The notes: generated from the sequence alone by a model not told the origin. A stretch of 22,299 nucleotides of DNA from an uncultured bacterium (GCA_905215115.1 CAJMOP010000024.1:1-22299); one strand, 5' to 3'; shown: positions 1 to 7,120, counted from the stretch's first letter. A program made the numbers and translations.

Positions 1-341
1 GCCTCGGCGCCGCCCTCGCGGTAGAGTCTGCACCAGCGCTCCAGCGGGGACTTCGACCTGATCCCGAACTCGGCCATGGCGTCGGTCTTCGCCATCCCGC
101 CGTCGACCACGGCCGATGCCGCGGCGACCCTCTGCTCGAATGTGTACCTGGATTGTTTCCCGCCCATGGACAGCAGCGCCTCGCTTCCGAACGCCCGGTA
201 TACCCACTGCCATTCTCTCACGGTCTCGCGGGGGACGGACAGGGCCTCGGCCGCCGGTTTGCAGCCGACGCCGGCGTCGAAGAGCTCGACGGCCCGCCTC
301 CTGGACTCCAGGTCGTGCTTCACCCTGAGGTCTATACTCAT
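1..341 (-). CDS. IS3-family transposase OrfA (InsJ-like helix-turn-helix protein), partial
   Basis: The visible 113 residues start MSIDLRVKHDLESRRRAVEL and contain two helix-turn-helix units. The first is around residues 10-50 (RRAVELFDAGVGCKPAAEAL followed by SVPRETVREW). The second is around 65-110 (YTFEQRVAAASAVVDGGMAK followed by TDAMAEFGI). This duplicated HTH layout is typical of OrfA of IS150-type IS3 elements, which binds the terminal repeats and is joined to the OrfB integrase by a programmed frameshift. The gene runs off the left edge. The ATG at 341 lies 46 nt inside the IS end, the normal position. The Shine-Dalgarno is the GGGAGG that forms part of a 10-bp inverted repeat just upstream. 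Confidence 0.8.
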   Translation of the reverse strand, partial: MSIDLRVKHDLESRRRAVELFDAGVGCKPAAEALSVPRETVREWQWVYRAFGSEALLSMGGKQSRYTFEQRVAAASAVVDGGMAKTDAMAEFGIRSKSPLERWCRLYREGGAE

Positions 342-347
342 GGAAAA

Positions 348-380
348 CCTCCCATTTCCCGATGTCCAAGAAATGGGAGG
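348..380. repeat. 10-bp perfect inverted repeat inside the IS end
   Basis: CCTCCCATTT (348-357) and AAATGGGAGG (371-380) are perfect complements with a 13-nt spacer. On the minus strand the arm nearer the gene carries GGGAGG, the likely ribosome-binding site of OrfA. A hairpin formed by read-through RNA from outside the element would hide this site. IS elements commonly use such hairpins to limit transposase translation from outside promoters; that role here is inferred. Confidence 0.6.
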
Positions 381-415
381 CAGTTCACTATCCCCTTCGT
401 GGTGGTTGTTGGCAG

Positions 416-1126
416 TTACCAGGGGGTTCTGGCGGTTGAAGACTCGATTGCTTCGTGGCGTTTGAGCTCGCGGCGCATGGTTTGCGAGTTGAGCCAAGCG
501 GCCTTCCAACCGCGCGTGGGGTAGCGCGCCTCGTCAATTTCGATCTTGGTATAGCCGCAGGCGTTGACAATCTTCGTTCCGCATGGGTGTTGGCGCTCGC
601 GTTGAAAGTTGGGGCCGTAGCTTTGGTGCACATGCCCGTGAATCATGTAGTCGGGGTTCCAGGATTCGAGCGCTGTGTTGAAGCATTCGAATCCTCGATG
701 TGGCAGATCATCCAGATCGCCCACGCCGGCGGCGGGCGCGTGGGTAAGCAGAATGTCGCAGCCGCCGACCATCCTCACTTTGCGGGACAGCTTGCGCATA
801 CGCTTGGTCATCTCGCGCTCGGTGTACATGTTGGCACCGTCTCGATAGCGCATGGAGCCGCCAAGCCCCGCAATGCGGACGCCGCGATACACGTACACGG
901 TGTCTTCGACACAGATACAGCCGCCCGGTGCATGACGTGCGTAGCGGTCATCGTGGTTGCCGCGCACGTAGATGAGCGGCTTGTTGATGACCGTAACCAA
1001 AAACTCAAGATAGTCCGGGTCCAGGTCGCCAGCGGACAAAATCAGGTCGACACCCTCAAAGCGTTCCTTGCGAAAGCACTCCCATAGGCATCGTTCTTCG
1101 GTATCGGCTATGGCAAGGATTTTCAT
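416..1126 (-). CDS. Calcineurin-like metallophosphoesterase
   Basis: A protein of 236 residues with the metal-binding motifs of the calcineurin-like phosphoesterase fold in order: IADTE (6-10), GDLD (33-36), GNHDD (56-60), THAP (128-131) and HGHVH (163-167). The first motif is D-T-E instead of the usual D-x-H, so one metal ligand differs; the other motifs are intact. It probably hydrolyses a phosphomonoester or phosphodiester in the cytoplasm; there is no signal peptide or membrane segment and the substrate cannot be told. The start codon overlaps the stop of the upstream BMP-domain gene by 4 nt (ATGA), so the two should be translationally coupled and are likely to work together. An IS element ends 28 nt after its stop. 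The family is clear; the exact role is unknown. Confidence 0.85.
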   Translation of the reverse strand: MKILAIADTEERCLWECFRKERFEGVDLILSAGDLDPDYLEFLVTVINKPLIYVRGNHDDRYARHAPGGCICVEDTVYVYRGVRIAGLGGSMRYRDGANMYTEREMTKRMRKLSRKVRMVGGCDILLTHAPAAGVGDLDDLPHRGFECFNTALESWNPDYMIHGHVHQSYGPNFQRERQHPCGTKIVNACGYTKIEIDEARYPTRGWKAAWLNSQTMRRELKRHEAIESSTARTPW

Positions 1127-3039
1127 AGGGCGCGGACCTTCGGCTCATCATCGAGTTGCGGAATGGCGCCCACCACGTTGTCGGCCAGCCAGTCCATCTC
1201 GACGATTTGCGTGCTCGGCAGTGGGGGAAAGCCCTCGATCTGCACCACGCCGTCTTGGCTATGGAGCTCGCCGCCAAATGGATTGATGGAGCCCTCGACG
1301 ATGCCATTGCGGAGCAGCTGAACAAGCTTGCGCGTCTGATAGGGCAGGCCCGGAGCATAGCGAATGTCGATGACGCCCGAGCTCATACCATACCAGTAGT
1401 TGACGGCGCGAACCTGGCTGTCGTCACTGGTCTCATCCCAGGTGCCATGCAGCAGGCTTCGCACGATAAGCTCGTAGTAACGGCCCCAGTTCCATACCGG
1501 CATGGCGATGCCGACGACCTTGCCATCGACCAGGCGGTGAAGTCCGTAGGCCGTGGGGTCCTCCAGCGACTTGGACATGTCAGCGCCGGTCATAACACTC
1601 ACGCCTTCGCGGCACATGGCCTCGGCAAGACCGCCGGCGGGCACATCGCCCCAGGTCAGGATAATTTGCGCGCGGGGGTCGAGCAGCGAGGCGCCAATTG
1701 CAAAGGCGTTGATCTCGCTAAGCGCGCCCGACGCAAAGACGGACGCGTGGTAGCCAATGCGATGGTTGTCTGCCATGCTGGCCGCAAGGGCGCCCAGGAG
1801 GAACTTGGCCTCGTACATCTTTCCAAAATACGAGCGCACGCTTTGGTGGGGAAGGCCGATAGAGCAGTTGAGGAACCGAACCTGGGGATACTCAACGGCA
1901 GCCCTGAGCGTATATTCCATCAGGCGGTGCGAGGTCGAGAAGATGACGTTGTCTCCGTGTTTGACAGCCGTTTCCACGGCGGCGTAGAACACGTCTGGAT
2001 CGTGGCAGTCCTCTAATGCCTCGGTGCGCACGATGCCGCCAAAGTGCTCGTCGAGATACTGACGCCCTTGGTCGTGCAGGCTGTCCCAGCTCGACGTAGC
2101 ACAGGGGAATTCATGGATAAAGGCGATGCGCAGGGGGTTGGCCGCCGAGTAGACGGTCTTGCCCATAAAGAAGTTGAGCACGCCGGAGGTGGACTTGGCG
2201 GGCGCCTCTTCTTCATCGACGCTCGGCGCTTCGACAAGACTGACCTTGTCCTCGTCATTTTTGCCGGCAATGACCAGCTCGCGCCAAATCTTGCACAGGC
2301 GGTTTACGACGATATCCGTCGGCGTATCTAGCAGGCGGTCCTGGTTGTAAACATTGAGGTAGACGAGCATGGCGTCGGCGGGCGTAATGTCCAGATGGTC
2401 GCCGCCGGCGCGCAGGTAGGCGCGTTTAAAGAGTAGGAAGGTGTGGCGCAGGTAGTCGACCTTTTTCTGTGGCCACTTTTCGACAAGGTCCTGGCCGAGC
2501 ATCTTGGCGAGCGTCTCATAGCTTCCCTCGCGCGAGAACTCAATCTCGTATAGGGGGCAGACGCGCCAAAACGCGCAGAACTCGCCGTACAGGCGACTTT
2601 CGACGGAATCCCATGTGCCGGGGTAGAGGCGGGTGACCTTGGCCGAAACCGTCGGGGCGTCCAGGAATTTGAGGACGCTGACGCGCTTGTTGCCCTCCTG
2701 GACGTAGAACCGATGCATGAACTCGGTGACGATGATGGGGTCGCGATAGCCCTCGGTCACCTGGATGTCATAGAGGTTGGACCACTTGCGGGCGAACTCG
2801 GTGCTAAATGGCAACAGGGGCATAAAGTTGCACGAAAAGGCTGACTGACGGCCCTTGGTAACCGTGCCGACGACCATTTCGAGCGGAATGTCCCTTAGGC
2901 CGACGCTCTCTCGCTGACCTAAGGGGAGCTGGGCAACGAGGCTATCGAGGTCCGTAAGGTACGGGTGCTCGCTTTGGCTGATGGCGCGACGGCGTCCCTG
3001 CTCGCCGCGCTTGCGTGCTTGACGATAGGCCTCTTCCAT
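1123..3039 (-). CDS. Cytoplasmic fusion of ParB/sulfiredoxin-like domain with BMP (PnrA-like) ligand-binding domain
   Basis: A 638-residue protein without signal peptide, lipobox or membrane segment. Residues about 45-140 look like a ParB/sulfiredoxin-type domain: RDPIIVTEF (99-107) followed by YVQEGNKRVSVLKFL (112-126), the GNKR core being typical of that fold. Residues 145-260 look helical. After an acidic linker (about 262-283), residues 303-600 match the BMP/PnrA family of nucleoside-binding proteins: RIAFIHE at the start, then a repeated alpha/beta layout with GYHASVFASGAL (429-440) and TWGDVPAGG (462-470). Normal BMP proteins are exported lipoproteins of ABC importers; here no transporter genes are adjacent and the protein should stay in the cytoplasm, so a sensing or regulatory role is more likely. 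The start is set by AAGGGAG about 9 nt upstream. It is coupled by ATGA to the phosphoesterase. Domain identities are my recognition by eye. Confidence 0.8.
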   Translation of the reverse strand: MEEAYRQARKRGEQGRRRAISQSEHPYLTDLDSLVAQLPLGQRESVGLRDIPLEMVVGTVTKGRQSAFSCNFMPLLPFSTEFARKWSNLYDIQVTEGYRDPIIVTEFMHRFYVQEGNKRVSVLKFLDAPTVSAKVTRLYPGTWDSVESRLYGEFCAFWRVCPLYEIEFSREGSYETLAKMLGQDLVEKWPQKKVDYLRHTFLLFKRAYLRAGGDHLDITPADAMLVYLNVYNQDRLLDTPTDIVVNRLCKIWRELVIAGKNDEDKVSLVEAPSVDEEEAPAKSTSGVLNFFMGKTVYSAANPLRIAFIHEFPCATSSWDSLHDQGRQYLDEHFGGIVRTEALEDCHDPDVFYAAVETAVKHGDNVIFSTSHRLMEYTLRAAVEYPQVRFLNCSIGLPHQSVRSYFGKMYEAKFLLGALAASMADNHRIGYHASVFASGALSEINAFAIGASLLDPRAQIILTWGDVPAGGLAEAMCREGVSVMTGADMSKSLEDPTAYGLHRLVDGKVVGIAMPVWNWGRYYELIVRSLLHGTWDETSDDSQVRAVNYWYGMSSGVIDIRYAPGLPYQTRKLVQLLRNGIVEGSINPFGGELHSQDGVVQIEGFPPLPSTQIVEMDWLADNVVGAIPQLDDEPKVRAL

Positions 3040-3095
3040 GGTGTCTACTCCCTTAGTCGTTTAAACAACGATATGAACCATGGTACCACGATGCG

Positions 3096-3134
3096 AAACC
3101 ACCACAAAGGTGCCTGTCCCCTTTGCGGTGGTTT
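3096..3134 (-). terminator. Hairpin repeat copy 1 with GGGACAG loop, after the MscS gene
   Basis: A 14-bp stem (3096-3109 with 3121-3134, one mismatch) built on AAACCACCACAAAG. Its minus-strand loop reads GGGACAGGCAC, counting the flanking stem G. The stem begins in the stop codon of the MscS gene (TAA at 3136-3134). It probably ends or attenuates the mscS transcript before the BMP-domain gene, although the trailing T run is short (TTTC). The same plan recurs at 4143-4182 and 4199-4238. Confidence 0.6.
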
Positions 3135-3901
3135 TAGGCGATGATGGGGGCGATGGCGCGGATACAGGCGTCGGCTGCCGTGAAAGTGGTGCTGTCGTCA
3201 CTGACGATGAAGATGATTTTGCCCTTGACGCCAAAGTCGCCGATCTCGCTAAAGAGCACGTACGGCTCCTTGTCAAAGCCCGAGATGGGAAGCACAGCGG
3301 CCTTGGTGGCGTTGGTGAGCTCATCTGCCAGCGCGTCCAGTGAAGCCCACTTGGACGTGTCCTTGACCGCGACGGGGACGGCCACGCGCCCAAAGGGCAT
3401 CAAATGCACGAGTGTGTTCTTGGAGATGTTGGAGTTGGGGATGATGATGGTCTGCCCGCAGGCATCTTCGATGGTCGTATGGCGCCAGGTGATGTCCTGG
3501 ACCACGCCCGATACGCCACCGACCTCGATATTGTCGCCGGGTTTGATAATGCCCATAAACGTCACCTGCATGCCGCCGATGAGGTTTGAAAGCGTGTCCT
3601 GAAAGCCGAGCGAGATGGCGATGCCGCCGACGCCAAGAGCGGCGACGAGGGCGTTTGCGTTAACGCCAAAGCAGTTGTCGAGGATAAAGCTGCCGCCGAT
3701 CATCCAAATGACGGCACGCGCGATGTTGATGAAGATGCTCGATGCGGGAAGCGGGTTGTCGTCTCGGTTGAGTAGGTGGCGCAGGGTCTTGGATGCCACC
3801 TTGGCGGCGATGGCGGTGACTATTACCAAGATGACGGCCCAGATGATGTTGTGGACCCAGCGCTGCTCAAAGAAATGAAGAATCGGTTCAAACAATTCCA
3901 T
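3134..3901 (-). CDS. MscS-family small-conductance mechanosensitive ion channel
   Basis: A 255-residue membrane protein with three hydrophobic segments: about 18-36, 55-73 and 83-112. The third has the Gly/Ala pattern of the pore helix (ALVAALGVGGIAISLGFQDT, then LSNLIGGM). It is followed by the beta domain with IKPGDNIEVGGVSGVVQDI and the family signature IIIPNSNIS, then an alpha/beta C-terminal domain. These features define the MscS pore, which opens under membrane tension to release solutes during osmotic downshock. AGGAGG lies about 10 nt before the ATG. The stop codon lies in a hairpin. No neighbour is functionally linked; it appears to be its own unit, preceded by a hairpin terminator at 3945-3974. 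Confidence 0.92.
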   Translation of the reverse strand: MELFEPILHFFEQRWVHNIIWAVILVIVTAIAAKVASKTLRHLLNRDDNPLPASSIFINIARAVIWMIGGSFILDNCFGVNANALVAALGVGGIAISLGFQDTLSNLIGGMQVTFMGIIKPGDNIEVGGVSGVVQDITWRHTTIEDACGQTIIIPNSNISKNTLVHLMPFGRVAVPVAVKDTSKWASLDALADELTNATKAAVLPISGFDKEPYVLFSEIGDFGVKGKIIFIVSDDSTTFTAADACIRAIAPIIA

Positions 3902-3915
3902 GTAGGGAAAACCTC

Positions 3916-4053
3916 CTAATGATCATTCAACCATGATACCCACCAAAAAGCCCGTCCGATCACATCGGACGGGCCGATAACTTGAGATGGGGTGGCCGCG
4001 GTGGCGTAAGCTGGGCCGCCGGCGAGCACGCCGGCAAGGAGTGCGGCGGTCAA
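3916..4053 (-). other. Possible small ORF or remnant with a signal-peptide-like stretch (3.9-4.1 kb gap)
   Basis: The 335-nt space between the MscS and ABC genes holds hairpins and one odd ORF. From a TTG at 4053 it reads 45 codons to a TAG at 3918-3916. Its first half looks like the hydrophobic core and cleavage site of a signal peptide (TAALLAGVLAGGPAYATA). In another frame, an ATG at 4079 behind AAGGA starts MRRLLPRLA and stops; joined by a frameshift the two would make a classical signal peptide. The ORF then runs through the terminator at 3945-3974, and its stop overlaps the AGGAGG of the MscS gene. It may be a frameshifted remnant of a secreted-protein gene or chance. Nothing else coding is visible here. 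Confidence 0.25.
3945..3974 (-). terminator. Rho-independent terminator upstream of the MscS gene
   Basis: A perfect 11-bp stem, GCCCGTCCGAT (3950-3960) with ATCGGACGGGC (3964-3974), and a 3-nt loop. On the minus strand it is followed by TTTTT (3949-3945), a good intrinsic terminator. It would stop any transcript coming from the 3980-4240 stretch before the mscS gene. Confidence 0.85.
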
Positions 4054-4142
4054 GCAAGACGGGGAAGGAGTCTTCTCATGGCAGTTTCCTTAGTTCTTAA
4101 CCAGTGGTTCCTGCTGACGCTGGATTATCGACATAATATGCG

Positions 4143-4182
4143 AAAACCGCCGCAAGGGCGTCTGTCCCTTTGCGGCGGTTTT
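4143..4182. repeat. Hairpin repeat copy 2 with GGGACAG loop
   Basis: AAAACCGCCGCAA (4143-4155) pairs perfectly with TTGCGGCGGTTTT (4170-4182). Read on the minus strand the interior contains GGGACAGACGCC. It matches copy 1 (3096-3134) in stem pattern, loop motif and the GCAT that follows on the minus strand. It lies 16 nt beyond copy 3 and both follow the ABC operon, so it may act as a second terminator. Confidence 0.65.
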
Positions 4183-4198
4183 GACGTTTGCGCAGATA

Positions 4199-4238
4199 AA
4201 ACCTGCCAAAATAAACCTGTCCCTTTTTTGGTAGGTTT
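4199..4238 (-). terminator. Hairpin repeat copy 3, overlapping the stop codon of the ABC ATPase gene
   Basis: AAACCTGCCAAA (4199-4210) pairs with TTTGGTAGGTTT (4227-4238) apart from one G-T pair. The minus-strand loop again has GGGACAGG. The stop codon of the ATPase gene (4239-4237) lies at the base of the stem, as in copy 1. It is the likely end of the ABC importer transcript. Confidence 0.6.
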
Positions 4239-5031
4239 AGCTCAGCAGCATGCGGTCGTTGGCGAGCTCGCCGCCCGAGACCTCCTCGAACTTCTGCAGC
4301 AGGTCGGCCACGGTGAGCGACTTCTTTTCGTCGCCTGCCACGTCGTAGATCACGTGGCCCTCGTGCATCATGATCAGGCGGTTGCCCAGACGGATGGCGT
4401 CATTCATGTTGTGCGTGACCATGAGCGTGGTCAGGTGGTTCTCGTCGACAATCTCCTCGGTCAGGTTGAGCACCTTAGAAGCTGTCTTGGGGTCGAGTGC
4501 CGCGGTGTGCTCGTCGAGCAGCAGCAGGCGTGGCTTGGTGAGCGTGGCCATCAGCAGGGTGAGTGCCTGGCGCTGGCCGCCTGAGAGCAGGCCGACCTTG
4601 GCGTTGAGGCGTGTGTCCAGACCGAGGTCCAGGCGTTTGAGCAGCTCAACGTACTCGTCCTTCTCGGCCTTGGTGACGCCCCACGAAAGACCGCGACGCT
4701 GGCCGCGGCGCTTGGCTAAGGCCAAGTTCTCGGCAATTTGCATGTCGGCTGCGGTGCCGCGCATGGGGTCCTGGAACACACGGCCCAGGTACTTGGCGCG
4801 CTGCGACTCGCTCAGACGCGAGATGTCGGTGCCGTCGAGCTCGATGACACCAGAATCGAGCGGATACACGCCGGCGATCATGTTGAGCAGCGTGGACTTG
4901 CCGGCGCCGTTGCCGCCAATCACGGTTACAAAGTCGCCGTCGTTAAGGGTGAGGTCGACGCCGGTGAGTGCGCGCTTCTCGGTGACGGTGCCCTTGTTAA
5001 AGGTCTTTTTGACGTGCGAGAGCTTAAGCAT
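4237..5031 (-). CDS. ABC transporter ATP-binding protein, TrpZ-like
   Basis: A 264-residue ABC ATPase: Walker A GGNGAGKST (39-47), signature LSGGQRQ (149-155), Walker B LLLLDEH (169-175) and a switch histidine in MVTHN. It energises the permease encoded immediately upstream. I place the start at the ATG at 5031 because AAGGGAG (5047-5041) lies 9 nt before it; another ATG at 5040 directly abuts that site and is badly spaced, and would only add three residues. The gene overlaps the permease stop by 8 nt, so translation is probably coupled. Together with the permease and lipoprotein it matches the three-gene importers of the TrpXYZ type. The substrate (aromatic amino acid or other) is inferred from the family only. 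Confidence 0.9.
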   Translation of the reverse strand: MLKLSHVKKTFNKGTVTEKRALTGVDLTLNDGDFVTVIGGNGAGKSTLLNMIAGVYPLDSGVIELDGTDISRLSESQRAKYLGRVFQDPMRGTAADMQIAENLALAKRRGQRRGLSWGVTKAEKDEYVELLKRLDLGLDTRLNAKVGLLSGGQRQALTLLMATLTKPRLLLLDEHTAALDPKTASKVLNLTEEIVDENHLTTLMVTHNMNDAIRLGNRLIMMHEGHVIYDVAGDEKKSLTVADLLQKFEEVSGGELANDRMLLS

Positions 5032-5947
5032 TTGCCTCATCTCCCTTCGTGTAGGAGCTGCGGAGCTTATAGCGCTCCCAAACCACGGGCACGCACAGGG
5101 CCACGGCGACGATCACGGCGGAGAGCAGCTTCATGTCGTTGGCGTCCATGCCCAGCTGCAGCACGATGGCGCGGATAAGGAAGTACACCACGGAGCCAAA
5201 GACGGCAGAGGCAAGACGGACGCTAAACTGCGTGAGACCGCCGGGCAGCAGGCGACCGAGCACCTCGCCGATGACGATGGCGGCAAGACCGATAACGATG
5301 GCGCCGGTGCCCATGCCAATGTCGGCATACTTCTGGCTCTGGCAGATGAGCGCACCCGAAAGGCCAATGAGGGCGTTGGAGAGCACGAGGGCGATCATTT
5401 TGGTGGTGTTGGTGTTAACGCCCAGGGCGCGGATCATGTACTCGTTGTTGCCGGTGGCACGCAGCGCCGAGCCGATCTCGGTGCCAAAGAACCAGTACAG
5501 GATGGCGACGATGGCCACGGCCAGCACAATGCCTAGGATAATGGCAACAGTGGACTGCGGCAGGCCCGTCATGTTGCTGACGGATGAGAAGATAGTGCCC
5601 TTGGCAAGGATGGGCGTGTTGGACTTGCCCATGATGCGCAGGTTGATGGACCACAGACTGATCTGCGTAAGGATTCCGGCGAGGATTGCGGGAATCTCAA
5701 AGACGGTGGTCAAGATGCCCGTGACGGCGCCCGCGATGGCGCCGGCGCACATGCCGGCCAGCACGGCGAGTAAGGGGTCGACGTTATTGTTGACGATGAG
5801 CACGGCGCAGACACAGCCGCCGAGGGCAAAGCTGCCGTCGCAGGTCATATCGGGGATGTCGAGCAGGCGGAACGTGATAAACACGCCAAGCACCATAATG
5901 CCCCAGAGGACGCCCTGCGAAACGGCGCCCTGCAATGCAATGAGCAT
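5024..5947 (-). CDS. ABC transporter permease, TrpY-like (branched-chain permease superfamily)
   Basis: A 307-residue integral membrane protein with about eight to nine hydrophobic segments. It has the N-terminal pattern of this family, MVLGVFITFRLLDIPDMTCD followed by GSFALGG, and the cytoplasmic loop ALRATGNNEYMIRALGVNT that contacts the ATPase. This type serves importers whose binding protein belongs to the ABC_sub_bind (TrpX) family. AGGAGG sits 8 nt before the ATG. It is separated from the lipoprotein gene by 189 nt containing a hairpin, so its level may differ from that of the binding protein, and it overlaps the ATPase gene. Confidence 0.9.
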   Translation of the reverse strand: MLIALQGAVSQGVLWGIMVLGVFITFRLLDIPDMTCDGSFALGGCVCAVLIVNNNVDPLLAVLAGMCAGAIAGAVTGILTTVFEIPAILAGILTQISLWSINLRIMGKSNTPILAKGTIFSSVSNMTGLPQSTVAIILGIVLAVAIVAILYWFFGTEIGSALRATGNNEYMIRALGVNTNTTKMIALVLSNALIGLSGALICQSQKYADIGMGTGAIVIGLAAIVIGEVLGRLLPGGLTQFSVRLASAVFGSVVYFLIRAIVLQLGMDANDMKLLSAVIVAVALCVPVVWERYKLRSSYTKGDEANA

Positions 5948-6051
5948 GCTTCATACCTCCTAGGATAGGGTGGACACGTGATTTTCCATAATAGCGGTAC
6001 CAATGCATAAAAGAGCGGCGGACAGACGTTTTGTTTTACCTGAAACAAGCA

Positions 6052-6080
6052 GGGCGAACGCCGGCCTTTAGCGTTCGCCC
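6052..6080 (-). terminator. Hairpin between lipoprotein and permease genes
   Basis: Perfect 10-bp stem GGGCGAACGC (6052-6061) with GCGTTCGCCC (6071-6080) and a 9-nt loop, 57 nt after the stop of the lipoprotein gene. On the minus strand no strong T run follows, so it may act as a partial terminator or 3' end stabiliser. This arrangement, an abundant binding protein followed by less abundant membrane parts, is common in ABC operons. Confidence 0.6.
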
Positions 6081-6136
6081 CAATGACTCAGATATTGAAT
6101 AACGCAGCCGTGGCGCGCGTGCGGGCCCTAGACGCG

Positions 6137-7117
6137 TTATTCGTCCAGAGCGGAAAGGTCGATACCCAGAGCCTCGGCCATCTCGTCGTTCTTGACGACG
6201 ACCAGGTCCTTGCTCGAGAGGTGCTTGATCGGCATATCCTCGGGCTTGGCCTCGCCCTTCAGGATCTTAACGGCCATCTCGCCCGCGGCGTAGCCCAGGT
6301 CCTTATAGTTGATGGAGAGGGTGAACAGGCCGCCGGCCATGCACATACCCTCCTCGCCGGTCACGAAGGGGAGCTTATTCTCCTTGCAGATCTGGCCGAC
6401 CTGCGAAGCGCCCGCGGCGATGGTGTTGTCAGTGGGGGAGTACAGCGCGTCGACCTTGCCCACGGCAGACTCGACGACGGACTGAATCTCGTTGGAGCTC
6501 GAGACGGTGAAATCGGTGTACTCGAGGCCCAGCTTGTTGAGCTCCTTCTTGGCGGCTTTGATCTGGACGTCGGAGTTGGACTCGGCGGTGCAGTAGAGCA
6601 GGCCGACCTTTTTAACGTCGGGCAGGACCTTCTGCATCATCTCGAGCTGCTCGGCGACCGGGGTGAGGTCGGAAGCGCCCGTGACGTTGGTGCCGGGCTT
6701 GTCGTTGTCCTGGACCAGGCCGGAGGCGGCGTAGTCGGTGATGGCACAGCCCACGATGGGGATATCGGCCGTGGCGCCGGCGGCAGCCTGCGCGGCGGGC
6801 GTGGCGATGGCATAAATCAGGTTGACGTTGTCGCCCACAAACTTGTCGGCAATGGACTTACACGTGGACTGGTCGTTCTGGGCGTTCTTCTGGTCGATCT
6901 TGACCTTAAGGCCGCTCTCCTTGATGGCCTTGACAAAGCCGTCGTTGGCGGCATCGAGTGCGGAGTGCTCGGTGAGTTGCAGAACGCCGATGGTGTAGTC
7001 GGAACCGGCGGCAGCAGAGCCGGAACCAGAGTTGCCGCCGCATCCGGCGAGCGGGGCGAGCGCGAGCAGACCGGCGGAGACCAGAAGGCTCCTGCGGCTG
7101 ATGGTGATGTCGTTCAT
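6137..7117 (-). CDS. ABC transporter substrate-binding lipoprotein, TrpX-like (ABC_sub_bind family)
   Basis: A 326-residue exported lipoprotein. The N-terminus has a twin-arginine-like SRRSLLVSAG and a lipobox LAGC with the lipidated cysteine at residue 26, followed by a Gly/Ser linker. The mature part begins DYTIGVLQLTEHSALDAAND, characteristic of ABC_sub_bind proteins related to TrpX, and shows the two-lobed pattern with DIPIVGCAITDYAASGLV and NKLPFVTGEEG. The start at 7117 is chosen over an upstream ATG at 7198 because it has GGGGG 7 nt upstream and gives a proper signal peptide. It is the first gene of the importer operon, followed by permease and ATPase. Aromatic amino acid binding is possible from the family but not shown by the sequence. 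Confidence 0.88.
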   Translation of the reverse strand: MNDITISRRSLLVSAGLLALAPLAGCGGNSGSGSAAAGSDYTIGVLQLTEHSALDAANDGFVKAIKESGLKVKIDQKNAQNDQSTCKSIADKFVGDNVNLIYAIATPAAQAAAGATADIPIVGCAITDYAASGLVQDNDKPGTNVTGASDLTPVAEQLEMMQKVLPDVKKVGLLYCTAESNSDVQIKAAKKELNKLGLEYTDFTVSSSNEIQSVVESAVGKVDALYSPTDNTIAAGASQVGQICKENKLPFVTGEEGMCMAGGLFTLSINYKDLGYAAGEMAVKILKGEAKPEDMPIKHLSSKDLVVVKNDEMAEALGIDLSALDE

Positions 7118-7120
7118 GTC

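Larger units (their letters stand above)
1..387 (-). mobile_element. Left-truncated (by window) IS3-family, IS150-type insertion sequence
   Basis: The element is read on the minus strand. Its upstream terminus begins TGAACTGCCTCCCATTTCTT (complement of 387 to 368), followed by GGACA. This fits the TGtACTG...TTGGACA ends usual for IS150-type IS3 elements. The terminus is followed 46 nt later by an orfA-like start codon at 341. Only this end is inside the window, so the full length, orfB and the other inverted repeat cannot be seen. The end lies 28 nt beyond the stop codon of the phosphoesterase gene, so that gene appears intact. The boundary at 387 is inferred from the TG end and family knowledge; a target duplication cannot be checked without the other end. 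Confidence 0.7.

Noticed and set aside
3982..4584. 200-codon plus-strand ORF before and over the ABC ATPase
   Set aside because: Its second half is antisense to the ATPase and its first half runs through hairpin repeats; no domain or good ribosome-binding site.
5994..6002. TGGTACCGC on the minus strand upstream of the permease gene, resembling the T-box motif
   Set aside because: The preceding AGGG is missing, and only about 130 nt separate the genes, too little for a stem I and specifier loop; no antiterminator structure was found.
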